The notes under the pieces: generated by a model
Databases searched by the model: none
Told to the model about the DNA's origin: nothing
Seen by the model: only the letters and a program-made list of their open reading frames with translations
Shown here: piece by piece, positions 1-6,024 of the stretch
Layout: the number at the start of each line of letters is the position of its first letter
How positions within the stretch are numbered: the first letter of the stretch is position 1
Assembly (NCBI GenBank): GCA_021827805.1
Contig: JAKAUG010000317.1
Span: forward strand, 1-6,393
Direction: 5' to 3'
From: Bacillota bacterium
Lineage (GTDB): Bacteria; Bacillota; Sulfobacillia; RBS10-35; JAJYVN01
Length of the DNA stretch: 6,393 nt
Made by a program: the position numbers and the translations under genes

Positions 1-1
1 G

Positions 2-295
2 GCGTCCGTGACGCTGCAGCGTGGCGCGGTGGTCAACGTCTGCTCCTCTGGGGTGCCGGTGGCGGCTCCGCGCGGGGTGGGCATCGGTGATGCGGTCGCC
101 GGCCTGCAGCTGCTGGTGGGGCTGAAGAGCGCAGGATCGGAGTGCGGTGATGTCAACCCGGTGAACCTGGCCTCCCTGGTCCCGAGCGGCTCCACGAGCG
201 GCGCGACCCCTGGTATCGGCAACGTGGTGGCGCTGCTGCGCTACCTGGTGCACCTGGTGGATGGGAAGATGAATCCGCTGCCGTCGAGTCATTGA
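2..295 (+). CDS. C-terminal part of a protein with degenerate dockerin-like repeats (5' end outside window)
   Basis: The reading frame is open to the window edge, so the N-terminus is missing and only the last 97 residues are visible. They contain two helical repeats of the dockerin type. The first is GVGIGDAVAGLQLLVGL (visible residues 25-41). The second is PGIGNVVALLRYLVHL (70-85), preceded by a GDVNP element (49-53). In known dockerin-like tandem repeats the pattern is GDVNxDGxVxIxDxxxLLRxLVGL, where Asp and Asn residues bind calcium. Here most loop acidic residues are gone: the loop before the second repeat is rich in Ser, Gly and Thr. Calcium binding is therefore doubtful. Cys14 and Cys48 of the visible part could form a disulfide. 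Such tails usually sit at the end of large secreted proteins and mediate attachment or stability, but the catalytic or structural body lies upstream and cannot be named. A strong hairpin follows the stop. The GTG at position 8 is an internal codon, not a supported start. Confidence 0.6.
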   Translation, partial: ASVTLQRGAVVNVCSSGVPVAAPRGVGIGDAVAGLQLLVGLKSAGSECGDVNPVNLASLVPSGSTSGATPGIGNVVALLRYLVHLVDGKMNPLPSSH

Positions 296-300
296 GTAAG

Positions 301-334
301 GGGGGCGAGGGAGCCGCTTGGCGCTCTCGCCCCC
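301..334 (+). terminator. Strong terminator-like hairpin after the dockerin-like gene, without a U-tract
   Basis: GGGGGCGAG (301-309) pairs perfectly with CTCGCCCCC (326-334). The stem continues inward with a G-U pair (310/325), a G-C pair (311/324), one A-G mismatch (312/323) and three more pairs (313-315 with 320-322), closing on a 4-nt GCTT loop. It begins 5 nt after the stop codon at 293-295. No run of T follows (GTGGTCTCGC), so it is not a textbook intrinsic terminator. U-poor hairpins of this strength at gene ends are common in high-GC bacteria and may end transcription or protect the mRNA 3' end. Its place between two co-directional genes suggests that the next gene has its own promoter. 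Confidence 0.7.
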
Positions 335-354
335 GTGGTCTCGCGGTGCTCCCC

Positions 355-374
355 GGCCCAACGACTGGTGGGCC
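355..374. repeat. Short inverted repeat upstream of the secreted-protein gene
   Basis: GGCCCA (355-360) and TGGGCC (369-374) form a perfect 6-bp inverted repeat with an 8-nt spacer. It lies in the 177-bp gap between the dockerin-like gene and the secreted-protein gene, about 100 bp before the start codon. It could be an operator or a second weak hairpin. In GC-rich DNA such a repeat can also arise by chance. I saw no clear -35/-10 pair in the rest of this gap. Confidence 0.25.
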
Positions 375-456
375 ACGACGTTGCGCAGCAGGGCAGGGGG
401 GCGCGGGGCTCCGGAGATCAGGCACCACAGGCTCTGGGCTTTGTCGGCGACGCGAC

Positions 457-464
457 GGAGGAGG
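457..464 (+). promoter_or_regulatory. Ribosome binding site that fixes the start of the secreted-protein gene
   Basis: GGAGGAGG is a near-perfect anti-Shine-Dalgarno match, 8 nt before the ATG at 473. It supports that start over in-frame upstream GTG codons such as 335 and over the internal ATG at 497, neither of which has a comparable site. Confidence 0.8.
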
Positions 465-472
465 TGGCGCGG

Positions 473-1099
473 ATGCGACGGTCAGGGCCGCATGGTATGC
501 AATGGCTTGCCATCCCCGCGGCCGCGACGCTCCTGGGCTGGGGAGGCGCCGTGCTGGCCGCGGGCGGCACGACGGATGCCAACATGGCGACAACGGTGGT
601 GGTGACCTCAGCGGTCACTGCCTCGGTCACGTACAGTTCTGGCGCTTCGCTGCTCTTCAACAATGGATCCACGAAATCCGGTACCACTGGACCCTGCGTC
701 GCGGGTGGCTACTGTAGTCCAAGCAACACCGCCACGCTGTCCATTCAGGCACCCGGAACGACGCAGCTGGCTCTGTCGGTGTATGACAGCGATTATCGGG
801 GCCAGAACGCTGCCAACAGCATTCCAGGGTCCTCTCTTGGCATCGTTCCGGGTTTCGGGAACTTCGCCGACTCGCCAGTGCAGGTGTCCTCCACTTCGTC
901 CAGTCCCGTGAACCTGATTCCCGGCATCGGCTCTGACACCCCGACCGAGTCGTTTGGCGGCAGCATCAGCATCCCAATTGGCGAGGCGCCGACCGTGGCG
1001 GCTGGCGGATGGTGGTTTGGAACCGGGATTGCGATTCCGTCGAACACGCCCGCTGACACGTACACGAATGCGGTGACCTTTGTCGTGCAGGCCAGTTGA
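473..1099 (+). CDS. Small secreted Ser/Thr/Gly-rich protein, probable beta-sandwich, family not recognised
   Basis: This is a 208-residue protein with a clear export signal. It has basic residues at the N-terminus (MRRSGPHG), a hydrophobic stretch around residues 10-29, and a cleavage-type AVLA-A end near 29/30. The mature part is rich in Ser, Thr, Gly, Pro and Asn and poor in Lys and Arg. It has alternating hydrophobic strands, for example TVVVTSAVTASVTY (41-54) and the C-terminal ADTYTNAVTFVVQ (194-206). The 'paGtYtnxvtftv' ending is typical of immunoglobulin-like or WxL/DUF4402/spore-coat-U-like surface domains, but I cannot assign it to one. Cys75 and Cys81 are close and may form a small disulfide loop. 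Two similar loops, VPGFG (125-129) and IPGIG (149-153), hint at an internal duplication. There is no lipobox and no C-terminal anchor, so the protein is released or held non-covalently. By hand count 661-720 is 36/60 GC against 42/60 for 3661-3720 in the ABC-F gene. The gene stands alone, between a hairpin and a convergent gene. Confidence 0.8.
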   Translation: MRRSGPHGMQWLAIPAAATLLGWGGAVLAAGGTTDANMATTVVVTSAVTASVTYSSGASLLFNNGSTKSGTTGPCVAGGYCSPSNTATLSIQAPGTTQLALSVYDSDYRGQNAANSIPGSSLGIVPGFGNFADSPVQVSSTSSSPVNLIPGIGSDTPTESFGGSISIPIGEAPTVAAGGWWFGTGIAIPSNTPADTYTNAVTFVVQAS

Positions 1100-1335
1100 G
1101 AGGTGCGGCCAGGCAACGGCACTCGGCCTTGAGCCCTGCGGGACCGGGCCTGGCGGGTGCGGTGGGCCCTGCGCGATGTGATCGGCCGCTCGCAGTCCAT
1201 GCCCGAACGGCTGGGGGCTGAACGAGGTCTCCCGCGCCGGACCCCGCTGGCGGCGAGTCTCCGTCGTTGGTGTGCGGCTGCGTCCCGCGCACAACAGCGA
1301 TCAGCACGCCGTGCGCTGGGGCCCGTGCCGCGTCA
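1100..1335. other. Convergent intergenic region without a convincing gene
   Basis: These 236 bp separate the ends of two convergent genes. The only structure I can point to is a 7-bp inverted repeat, GCCAGGC (1108-1114) with GCCTGGC (1148-1154), around a 33-nt loop that contains a minor CCC/GGG pairing. It starts 8 nt after the stop of the secreted-protein gene and might help end transcription, but it is weak and lacks a T-run. Open frames here lack a ribosome binding site and run antisense into the solute-binding gene, so I do not call them. Near the other gene's end, GCAC-GCC-GTGC (1304-1314) is a very short palindrome and no persuasive terminator. Confidence 0.5.
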
Positions 1336-2610
1336 TCACTTCTGCGTGGCATCCACCGCGCTGGCCGCCTGGGCGAGGCCCTTGGCCACCCCCAGCGCCC
1401 CGGTGGCGAAGATCCGCTGCCAGTATGTGTTGAGCACGGGGGCCGCCGCCGTCTGATCCCAGAAGACCTCCTGAGGCATGGCCCACCCCTGGGTGACCGG
1501 TTGGCTGAAGACCTGGAGGTTGCGGGAGGCCAGCGGCGGCGCGGCCCTGGCGAGAACGTCCAGGTACTCGGACCACAGGCTGAGGCGTGCGGGGGGGACG
1601 GGCGCGGACTGCATGGCCGCCCGCTGCCAGTTGGCCGAGGAGACCCAGGTCAGCAGGGTCCAGGCCGCGTCCGGGTGCTTGGTCCCGCGGCTCACGACGT
1701 AACAGTCGCTGTGGGCGAAGGTCGCGGGACCGGCCGGCCAGCGCGGGAAGGGCAGAAGGCTCCACGGTATGGACATCGCGGCGCTGGCCGCGGCGAGGAT
1801 GCCCTCGGCGGAGACGACCTCCATGGCCAGCGTGCCCTGCGTGAAGCTGGCGTCCGCCTGCTGTCCCTGGAGTCCCTGGACCGAGCGGTCGCGCAGCAGA
1901 CGGTCGCGCATCCAGCGGCCGCAGGCGATGCCGGGGGTGCTATCCAGCACGCAGTGGCGCGGGTTCGCGGGATCCACCAGGTGCGCCCCCCACCCATTGA
2001 GGAGGAAGGTCTCAGAGGGATCCCAGGGGAGCTGTCCACCGATCTGTCCGCCACCGGTGAGCCGGCTCCAGAGGTTGGCCAGATCGGTGGCGGTATACCC
2101 GGGATCGGGCGGAGAGACGTGGGCGCTCATCAGCAGATCGTTGTTCACCAGCAGGGCGCCGGTCGAGCAGCGGCGCGGCAGACCCCAGAGCTGCCCCTGG
2201 CGACGCAGCCAGGACAGAAGGCGCGGCGGGAAGTCGGAGAGGTCGTAGTGCTGGCTCTCAACCCAGCCGTCCAGGGGCAGGATCAGATCTGCCCGCACAT
2301 ACGGCCCTGGATCGCTGGCCCACAGCACGTCAGGGCCCATGCCAGCCAGGATGGAGGCGTTGACGTCTCCCTCCTGGCCGGGCTGGAGCAGTCCCCAGCG
2401 CACCCGGATCCCCCGGTGGTCCGCCTCGAACGCCGGGATCATCTGCTGGAAGAGGGCCTGGTCTCCGGTGCCCTCCAGGAACAGTGGCGTCACGCCGGAT
2501 CCCTTGGGTCCCGCCGGGCCGCAGGCGCCAAGTCCGGCCGCCGAGGCCAGGGCCGCCGCAGCCGCCGCCAGGACCTGACGCCGGGTCGCCAGTCCCCGCA
2601 CCAGGTTCAC
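1336..2610 (-). CDS. Extracellular solute-binding lipoprotein, family 1 (sugar-type ABC transporter), Tat-type signal
   Basis: This 424-residue protein should capture a solute, most likely a carbohydrate, outside the membrane and pass it to an ABC permease. The N-terminus has a twin-arginine motif (TRRQVL, 9-14), an Ala-rich hydrophobic stretch and a perfect lipobox LGAC (27-30). Cys30 should therefore be lipidated after export, perhaps through Tat. Family features follow in order: FEADHRGIRV (61-70), PDVLWASD (93-100), the LPLDGWV segment (111-117), GLPRRCSTGALLVNNDLL (143-160), SFTQGTLAMEV (255-265), and the late SDCYVVSRGTKHPDAAWTLL (301-320). These match the usual family pattern of 'yglP...alyyNkdl', 'F..GkaAM' and 'is..skhpeaAw'. 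Length is normal for the family. The GTG start at 2610 follows CCGGGG, a modest ribosome site; GTG at 2601 or 2631 is possible. No permease or ATPase gene is nearby, so it is an orphan here. Substrate cannot be read from sequence. Confidence 0.88.
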   Translation of the reverse strand: MNLVRGLATRRQVLAAAAAALASAAGLGACGPAGPKGSGVTPLFLEGTGDQALFQQMIPAFEADHRGIRVRWGLLQPGQEGDVNASILAGMGPDVLWASDPGPYVRADLILPLDGWVESQHYDLSDFPPRLLSWLRRQGQLWGLPRRCSTGALLVNNDLLMSAHVSPPDPGYTATDLANLWSRLTGGGQIGGQLPWDPSETFLLNGWGAHLVDPANPRHCVLDSTPGIACGRWMRDRLLRDRSVQGLQGQQADASFTQGTLAMEVVSAEGILAAASAAMSIPWSLLPFPRWPAGPATFAHSDCYVVSRGTKHPDAAWTLLTWVSSANWQRAAMQSAPVPPARLSLWSEYLDVLARAAPPLASRNLQVFSQPVTQGWAMPQEVFWDQTAAAPVLNTYWQRIFATGALGVAKGLAQAASAVDATQK

Positions 2611-2620
2611 CCCCGGCCGA

Positions 2621-2637
2621 CATGCTACCACAGCATG
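2621..2637. promoter_or_regulatory. Perfect palindrome in the divergent promoter gap, possible operator
   Basis: CATGCT (2621-2626) and AGCATG (2632-2637) are exact inverted arms around ACCAC. The 17-bp element sits 11 bp before the start of the solute-binding gene, within the 87-bp gap between two divergent genes. On the minus strand its distal arm overlaps TGG-TAGCAT, a possible extended -10 with 4 of 6 consensus bases but no recognisable -35. If that -10 were used, the transcript would start only about 5 nt before the GTG. A repressor site for the transporter gene is an attractive reading; a short RNA hairpin or chance are the alternatives. Confidence 0.4.
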
Positions 2638-2666
2638 GATCTCGGTCTGCGCGCGGTGGATGCGCC

Positions 2667-2675
2667 TGCTAGACT
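2667..2675 (+). promoter_or_regulatory. Possible extended -10 for the ABC-F operon
   Basis: TGC-TAGACT matches the extended -10 form TGnTATAAT at the TG and at 4 of 6 hexamer bases. No good -35 is seen about 17 bp upstream. The predicted transcript start, near 2682, would fall inside the GGAGGGG ribosome site (2681-2687), which weakens the call. It is listed because this gap must hold a promoter for the rightward operon and nothing better is visible. Confidence 0.2.
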
Positions 2676-2697
2676 GCCGTGGAGGGGTGAGCGGCGG

Positions 2698-4626
2698 ATG
2701 TCCGTGGTGAGCACCGAGGGCCTGGAGAAGTCCTATGGCGCGCATGCCGTCCTCACCGACGTGACGCTGCAGCTTGCCTGGGGCGATCGCGCCGCTCTGG
2801 TCGGCGCCAACGGCGCCGGCAAGACCACGCTGCTTGAAATCCTGGCGGGACGACTCTCCCCGGATTCGGGGCGGGTGGCCCTGGCGCGCGGGGCGCGCGT
2901 GGGATACCTCACCCAGGATCCCGAGCTCCCGTCCGGCCTCAGCGTCCATGAGGCGGCGCTTGAGGCCTTCACGGAGCTCGGGGCCATGGAGGCGGAGTTG
3001 GCTCGGCTCGGGGAGCGCCTGGAGGCCGGCGAAGGCGACGCGGAGCTCCTTGTGACCTACGGAGAGCTGCAGACGCGCTTCGAGCACGCTGGCGGCTGGG
3101 ACCGGACCCACGTGGCGGAGGCCACGCTGCAGGGGCTGGGCCTGCCGCCCGCCCTGTGGGAGGTTCCCGTCCCCAAGCTCTCGGGCGGACAGCGCGTGCG
3201 ACTCTCCCTCTGCCGACTCCTGCTGTCCGCGCCAGATCTGCTGCTGTGCGACGAGCCCACCAACCACCTGGACGAGGACGGGGTGCGATGGCTGGAGGCC
3301 CGCCTGGCCCGCTGGCAGGGGGCGCTGCTGCTCGTCTCGCACGACCGGCTGTTCCTGGACCGTGTGGCCACGCGCATTCTGGAGCTGGACACCGGTCGCG
3401 TCGAGTCCTACGCGGGGAACTACACGGACTACGCCCGCCAGCGGGCGGAACGCCAGAGCCGCGCCGAGGGGGAGCGGGCCCGCGTCCTGGCCGAGGCGCA
3501 GAAGCTGCAGGCGTTCGTGGACCGCTACCGGGCCGGAAACCTGTCCCGCCAGGCCAAGAGCCGCCAGCACCGACTGGACCGTCTGCGGGAGGCGCCGCCG
3601 CCGGCCGGCCCGTCTGGGCCCGCCAACCTGCATGTGCACCTTGAACCCAGGGGCGCCACCGGGCGCGAGGTGCTGGCGGTGGAGGACCTCTGCAAGTCCT
3701 ACGGCTCCCTGCGCCTCTTCGGACCCTGGGAGGCGACGGTGCGCCGCGGGGAGCGCGTGGGCATCGTCGGCGGCAACGGGGTCGGCAAGACCACGTTGCT
3801 GCGCATCCTGGCCGGGGAGGAGACACCGGATGCCGGAGGCGTCTGGTGGGGCCACGGCGTTGAGGTCTCCTGGCTGCGGCAGGACATGGCCGGGCTCGAC
3901 GACGCGGCCACCGTGCTCGAGAACGTGCTGGAGGCCCAGGACGAGATGGGGGCCGGCGAGGCGCGGGCCACCCTGGCTCGCTACGGGTTTCGCGGCGACA
4001 CCGTCTTCCGCCGTGCCGGCGAGCTCTCCGGCGGGGAGCGCAACCGCCTGTTGCTCTGCCTCCTCGCCCTGGAGCGCGGTAACGTGCTCCTCTGTGATGA
4101 ACCCACCAACCACCTGGACATCCCGGGGCGCGAGGCCCTGGAGGAGGCGCTGTCCGCCTTCCCCGGCACGCTGTTCCTGGTCAGCCACGACCGCTACCTG
4201 CTGGCGCGGCTCTGCACGCGCATCTGGTGGCTGCACGACGGCACGGTGGAGGACATCCCGCTCGGATGGGAGGCCTATCAACTCCGACGCGCCGAGAGCG
4301 AGGCCCCCCCTGAGCAGGCGGCGCCGCCCGGTCGCGGGCGAGAGGAGAAGCCGCGCGGACAGGAGCGGGCACGCCAGCAGAGTGAGCGCCGTCGCGCCGT
4401 CCGGCAGTCCGAGTTGGAGGAGCGCATCGCCGAACTGGAGGAGCGGCTTGGTGAGCTCGGTAAGAAGCTTGGAGAGGGAGGGCTCTACCGGGACGGGGCG
4501 GATGCGGCCGCCGCGGTGCGGGCCTATCAGGCGGCCAAGGACGAGTTGGATGGGCTGTACGTCGATTGGGAACGGATCGCGGCGACCCCTCCTGAGCAGG
4601 ATTCGACAACAGCCGGCAGAAGCTGA
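2698..4626 (+). CDS. ABC-F family ATPase (ribosome-associated, Uup/YdiF-like), with C-terminal coiled coil
   Basis: This is a 642-residue protein with two ABC ATPase domains in one chain and no membrane segments, the ABC-F layout. ABC-F proteins bind the ribosomal E site to rescue stalled translation or protect against antibiotics. Domain 1 has Walker A GANGAGKT (36-43), an arm-like insert (about 92-150), signature LSGGQ (161-165), Walker B LLLCDEPTNHLD (181-192, catalytic Glu186) and SHD (214-216). The linker (about 240-310) is basic and helical, with RYRAGNLSRQAKSRQHRL (276-293), as in the P-site-interacting motif. Domain 2 has Walker A GGNGVGKT (358-365), LSGGE (443-447), DEPTNHLD (467-474, Glu468) and SHD (496-498). 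All catalytic motifs are intact. A charged Arg/Glu-rich coiled coil (about 555-625) ends the protein, like the C-terminal extension of Uup/YdiF types. The ATG follows GGAGGGG at 2681-2687. Whether it acts in general ribosome quality control or resistance cannot be told; the linker is not obviously of the long resistance type. Confidence 0.95.
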   Translation: MSVVSTEGLEKSYGAHAVLTDVTLQLAWGDRAALVGANGAGKTTLLEILAGRLSPDSGRVALARGARVGYLTQDPELPSGLSVHEAALEAFTELGAMEAELARLGERLEAGEGDAELLVTYGELQTRFEHAGGWDRTHVAEATLQGLGLPPALWEVPVPKLSGGQRVRLSLCRLLLSAPDLLLCDEPTNHLDEDGVRWLEARLARWQGALLLVSHDRLFLDRVATRILELDTGRVESYAGNYTDYARQRAERQSRAEGERARVLAEAQKLQAFVDRYRAGNLSRQAKSRQHRLDRLREAPPPAGPSGPANLHVHLEPRGATGREVLAVEDLCKSYGSLRLFGPWEATVRRGERVGIVGGNGVGKTTLLRILAGEETPDAGGVWWGHGVEVSWLRQDMAGLDDAATVLENVLEAQDEMGAGEARATLARYGFRGDTVFRRAGELSGGERNRLLLCLLALERGNVLLCDEPTNHLDIPGREALEEALSAFPGTLFLVSHDRYLLARLCTRIWWLHDGTVEDIPLGWEAYQLRRAESEAPPEQAAPPGRGREEKPRGQERARQQSERRRAVRQSELEERIAELEERLGELGKKLGEGGLYRDGADAAAAVRAYQAAKDELDGLYVDWERIAATPPEQDSTTAGRS

Positions 4627-4654
4627 TGACCACGGCTGGGCGGGGGTGGCATCC

Positions 4655-4984
4655 GTGGCTGGCGAGCAGGAAGGCAAGGCGCGACGGGTCAACCGCGTGA
4701 AGGTGCGCATCGGGGGCGCCGAGTACCGCCTGCGGGGCGAGGAGCCCGCCTCGTATCTGGAGGCCCTGGCCGCCAAGGTGGATGAACGCATGGCCGAGGT
4801 CGCGGGGGCCGACTCGGGGCTCTCGCAGACGCAGGTGGCCGTGCTGACCGCCCTGCGCACGATGGACGAACTCGTGCGCCTGCAGGAGCAGCACCAGCGC
4901 GTCCTGGCCCTGATGGAACGCCAGTGGGCGGAGCGCCGGGAGGGCGGCCAGTCAGCGAGCCCAAGGAGACGCAGTGATGTATGA
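4655..4984 (+). CDS. zapA: Cell division protein ZapA-like
   Basis: This is a 109-residue protein with the ZapA layout. ZapA binds FtsZ and bundles its filaments to stabilise the division ring. A short N-terminal beta-alpha domain carries VKVRIGGAEYRLRGEE (15-30), matching the family's 'v.v.I.G..Y.lrg.e' strands. The helix YLEALAAKVDERMAEV (34-49) matches the conserved 'yl..lA..VDerM.ei' segment. A long helix with TALRTMDELVRLQEQHQRVL (65-84) then gives the dimeric coiled coil. Length is typical (about 85-110 residues). The tail (about 94-109) is Arg/Ser-rich and extra. The start is uncertain: GTG 4655 has GGGGGTGG 5 nt upstream, GTG 4646 is in frame 9 nt earlier, and GTG 4697 would clip the first strand. 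The gene begins 28 nt after the ABC-F stop and its end overlaps the next gene by 8 nt, so it sits inside one operon. zapA is more often found beside housekeeping genes such as pheT or mutS2, so this setting is less usual. Confidence 0.85.
   Translation: MAGEQEGKARRVNRVKVRIGGAEYRLRGEEPASYLEALAAKVDERMAEVAGADSGLSQTQVAVLTALRTMDELVRLQEQHQRVLALMERQWAERREGGQSASPRRRSDV
4963..4968 (+). promoter_or_regulatory. Ribosome binding site for the propeller gene, inside zapA
   Basis: AAGGAG lies 8 nt before ATG 4977 and within the last codons of zapA. It favours ATG 4977 over GTG 4974 (5-nt spacing). With the 8-nt gene overlap it suggests translational coupling. Confidence 0.7.
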
Positions 4985-6023
4985 CGGCACACGGGGCTGG
5001 GTGCGCCGCGGTCCGGTCTTTCCGCCAGAGCGGGGACGCGCCTGGTCTGTCGTCGGCGACCCCTGCGTGGTATGGGACGACGATGTGCCTGGCTGGCGCA
5101 TGTTCCTGGTCTGGGACCCGCCGGGCAATGGCCAGGCGATCTGCCGCCAGCCGGCGGACGCCGGGCCCGGAAGCTGGGAACCGCTCGGGCCGCTCGCCTT
5201 CGTCAACCCCACGGCCATCCTCGGGGGACACGCGCACAAACCCTTCGTGGTGATGGATCCCCATCGGCCCAACCGCGCCGCCCGCGTGCGGGACCGGTTC
5301 TGGCTCCTGCTGGTGACGCGTGGTGCGGTCGGCAAGGTCGTGCAGCGCGCCTGGGCGGATCGCCTGGGCGGTCCCTGGCACGTGGAGGCCGAGCCCGTGC
5401 TGGCACCGGGAGAGGCCTGGGATGGTCGGCACGTGGATGCCCCGACGGGCTACTTCTTTGCGGAACGCCAGGAGTTCCTGTACTTTTATATGGGTTACCC
5501 CTCCGAGCCTCAGCGTCGCTCGAGCCCACTGGGTTCGGTCCAGGCGGTTGCGGCGCAGGGGCGAGACGAGGATCGCGCCACCAAGCTCGGGGTGATCCTG
5601 GAGCCGGACCCTCGCCCGGGGCATTGGGCCGGCGGATGGCTGGGGGGCCTGCAGCTCCTCCCGGGCACGCGGAAGCTGTGGATGGGCCTGGTGAACGCCT
5701 CCCCGACGCCGCCCCGGGCCGAGGACACCGCCATCTCGCGCGAGGAGCCACCCCCGAGCCTCGCTGGTTGGGCCAGCTGCGATCTGAGTCGCCCCATCGG
5801 CGGCTGGACCCTGGAGGACGCGCCGCGCGAATGGTTGTCCGATCTGCCGTCCCAGGCCCTGGCCTGGGGAGAGGGCGCGAATCTCTGGCGCCAGCACCTG
5901 CTGGCCCTGGAGGGGGGGCGCTGGGCCCTGTTCTACAACAGCGGGCCATACGGGCAAGAGGACCTGTTCCTGCAGGAGTGGGCGCCCACCCCGGTTGCGG
6001 CGCCCGCGTCGGGAGGTGCGTGA
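4977..6023 (+). CDS. Uncharacterised five-bladed beta-propeller protein (glycoside hydrolase clan GH43/GH32/GH130-like)
   Basis: This 348-residue protein has no signal peptide or membrane segment, so it is probably cytoplasmic. Five repeats share a strand pattern of 'xPxvv-x(n)-wxlfl': GDPCVVWDDDVPGWRMFLVW (27-46), HKPFVVMD with DRFWLLLVT (87-114), HVDAPTGYFFAERQEFLYFY (152-171), LQLLPGTRKLWMGLVNAS (225-242), and QHLLALEGGRWALFYNSG (306-323). Several are followed by a Gly-Trp turn (GSWEPL, GPWHVE, GGWTLE). This is how five-bladed furanosidase and phosphorylase-clan propellers look. DP at 28-29 and DAP at 154-156 occupy places where clan members often carry active-site acids, but I cannot prove a catalytic pair, and the family is not recognised. 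Substrate and reaction are unknown. It overlaps the zapA stop by 8 nt and is followed after 1 nt by the lipobox/LPATG gene, so it should be co-expressed with both. The fold is the likely part; enzyme activity is inference. Confidence 0.72.
   Translation: MYDGTRGWVRRGPVFPPERGRAWSVVGDPCVVWDDDVPGWRMFLVWDPPGNGQAICRQPADAGPGSWEPLGPLAFVNPTAILGGHAHKPFVVMDPHRPNRAARVRDRFWLLLVTRGAVGKVVQRAWADRLGGPWHVEAEPVLAPGEAWDGRHVDAPTGYFFAERQEFLYFYMGYPSEPQRRSSPLGSVQAVAAQGRDEDRATKLGVILEPDPRPGHWAGGWLGGLQLLPGTRKLWMGLVNASPTPPRAEDTAISREEPPPSLAGWASCDLSRPIGGWTLEDAPREWLSDLPSQALAWGEGANLWRQHLLALEGGRWALFYNSGPYGQEDLFLQEWAPTPVAAPASGGA
6011..6016 (+). promoter_or_regulatory. Ribosome binding site for the lipobox/LPATG gene
   Basis: GGGAGG lies 8 nt before GTG 6025 and is inside the end of the propeller gene. 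This favours GTG 6025 over TTG 5995 and GTG 6016 and gives a normal short signal peptide. Confidence 0.65.
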
Positions 6024-6024
6024 C

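Noticed and set aside
335..472. Upstream extension of the secreted protein to GTG 335
   Set aside because: It would put 46 charged residues before a clear signal peptide. GGAGGAGG at 457-464 points to ATG 473.
1157..1456. Small plus-strand open frame in the convergent gap
   Set aside because: Arg/Ala-rich shadow-type translation, no ribosome site, and it overlaps the end of the solute-binding gene in antisense.
1267..2697. Plus-strand extension of the ABC-F frame upstream to 1267
   Set aside because: It is antisense to the well-supported solute-binding gene and has no domain. The ATG at 2698 has a good ribosome site and gives a normal ABC-F N-terminus.
2698..4626. Reading the ABC-F protein as the ATPase partner of the adjacent solute-binding protein
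   Set aside because: It has tandem ABC domains in one chain with an ABC-F linker and no permease contacts. The genes are divergent, and ABC-F proteins act on ribosomes, not in transport.
3362..4654. Plus-strand frame upstream of zapA inside the ABC-F gene
   Set aside because: It overlaps the ABC-F gene in another frame and is Arg/Ser-rich without motifs. Only the part from about 4655 matches ZapA.
1336..4992. A 1218-codon minus-strand open frame covering the antisense of the ABC-F and zapA genes
   Set aside because: Only its last 424 codons (from 2610) show family motifs and a signal peptide. The rest mirrors the ABC-F and ZapA coding strand, whose strong GC bias removes antisense stops. 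The ABC-F motifs on the plus strand are intact, so the long antisense part is a shadow.
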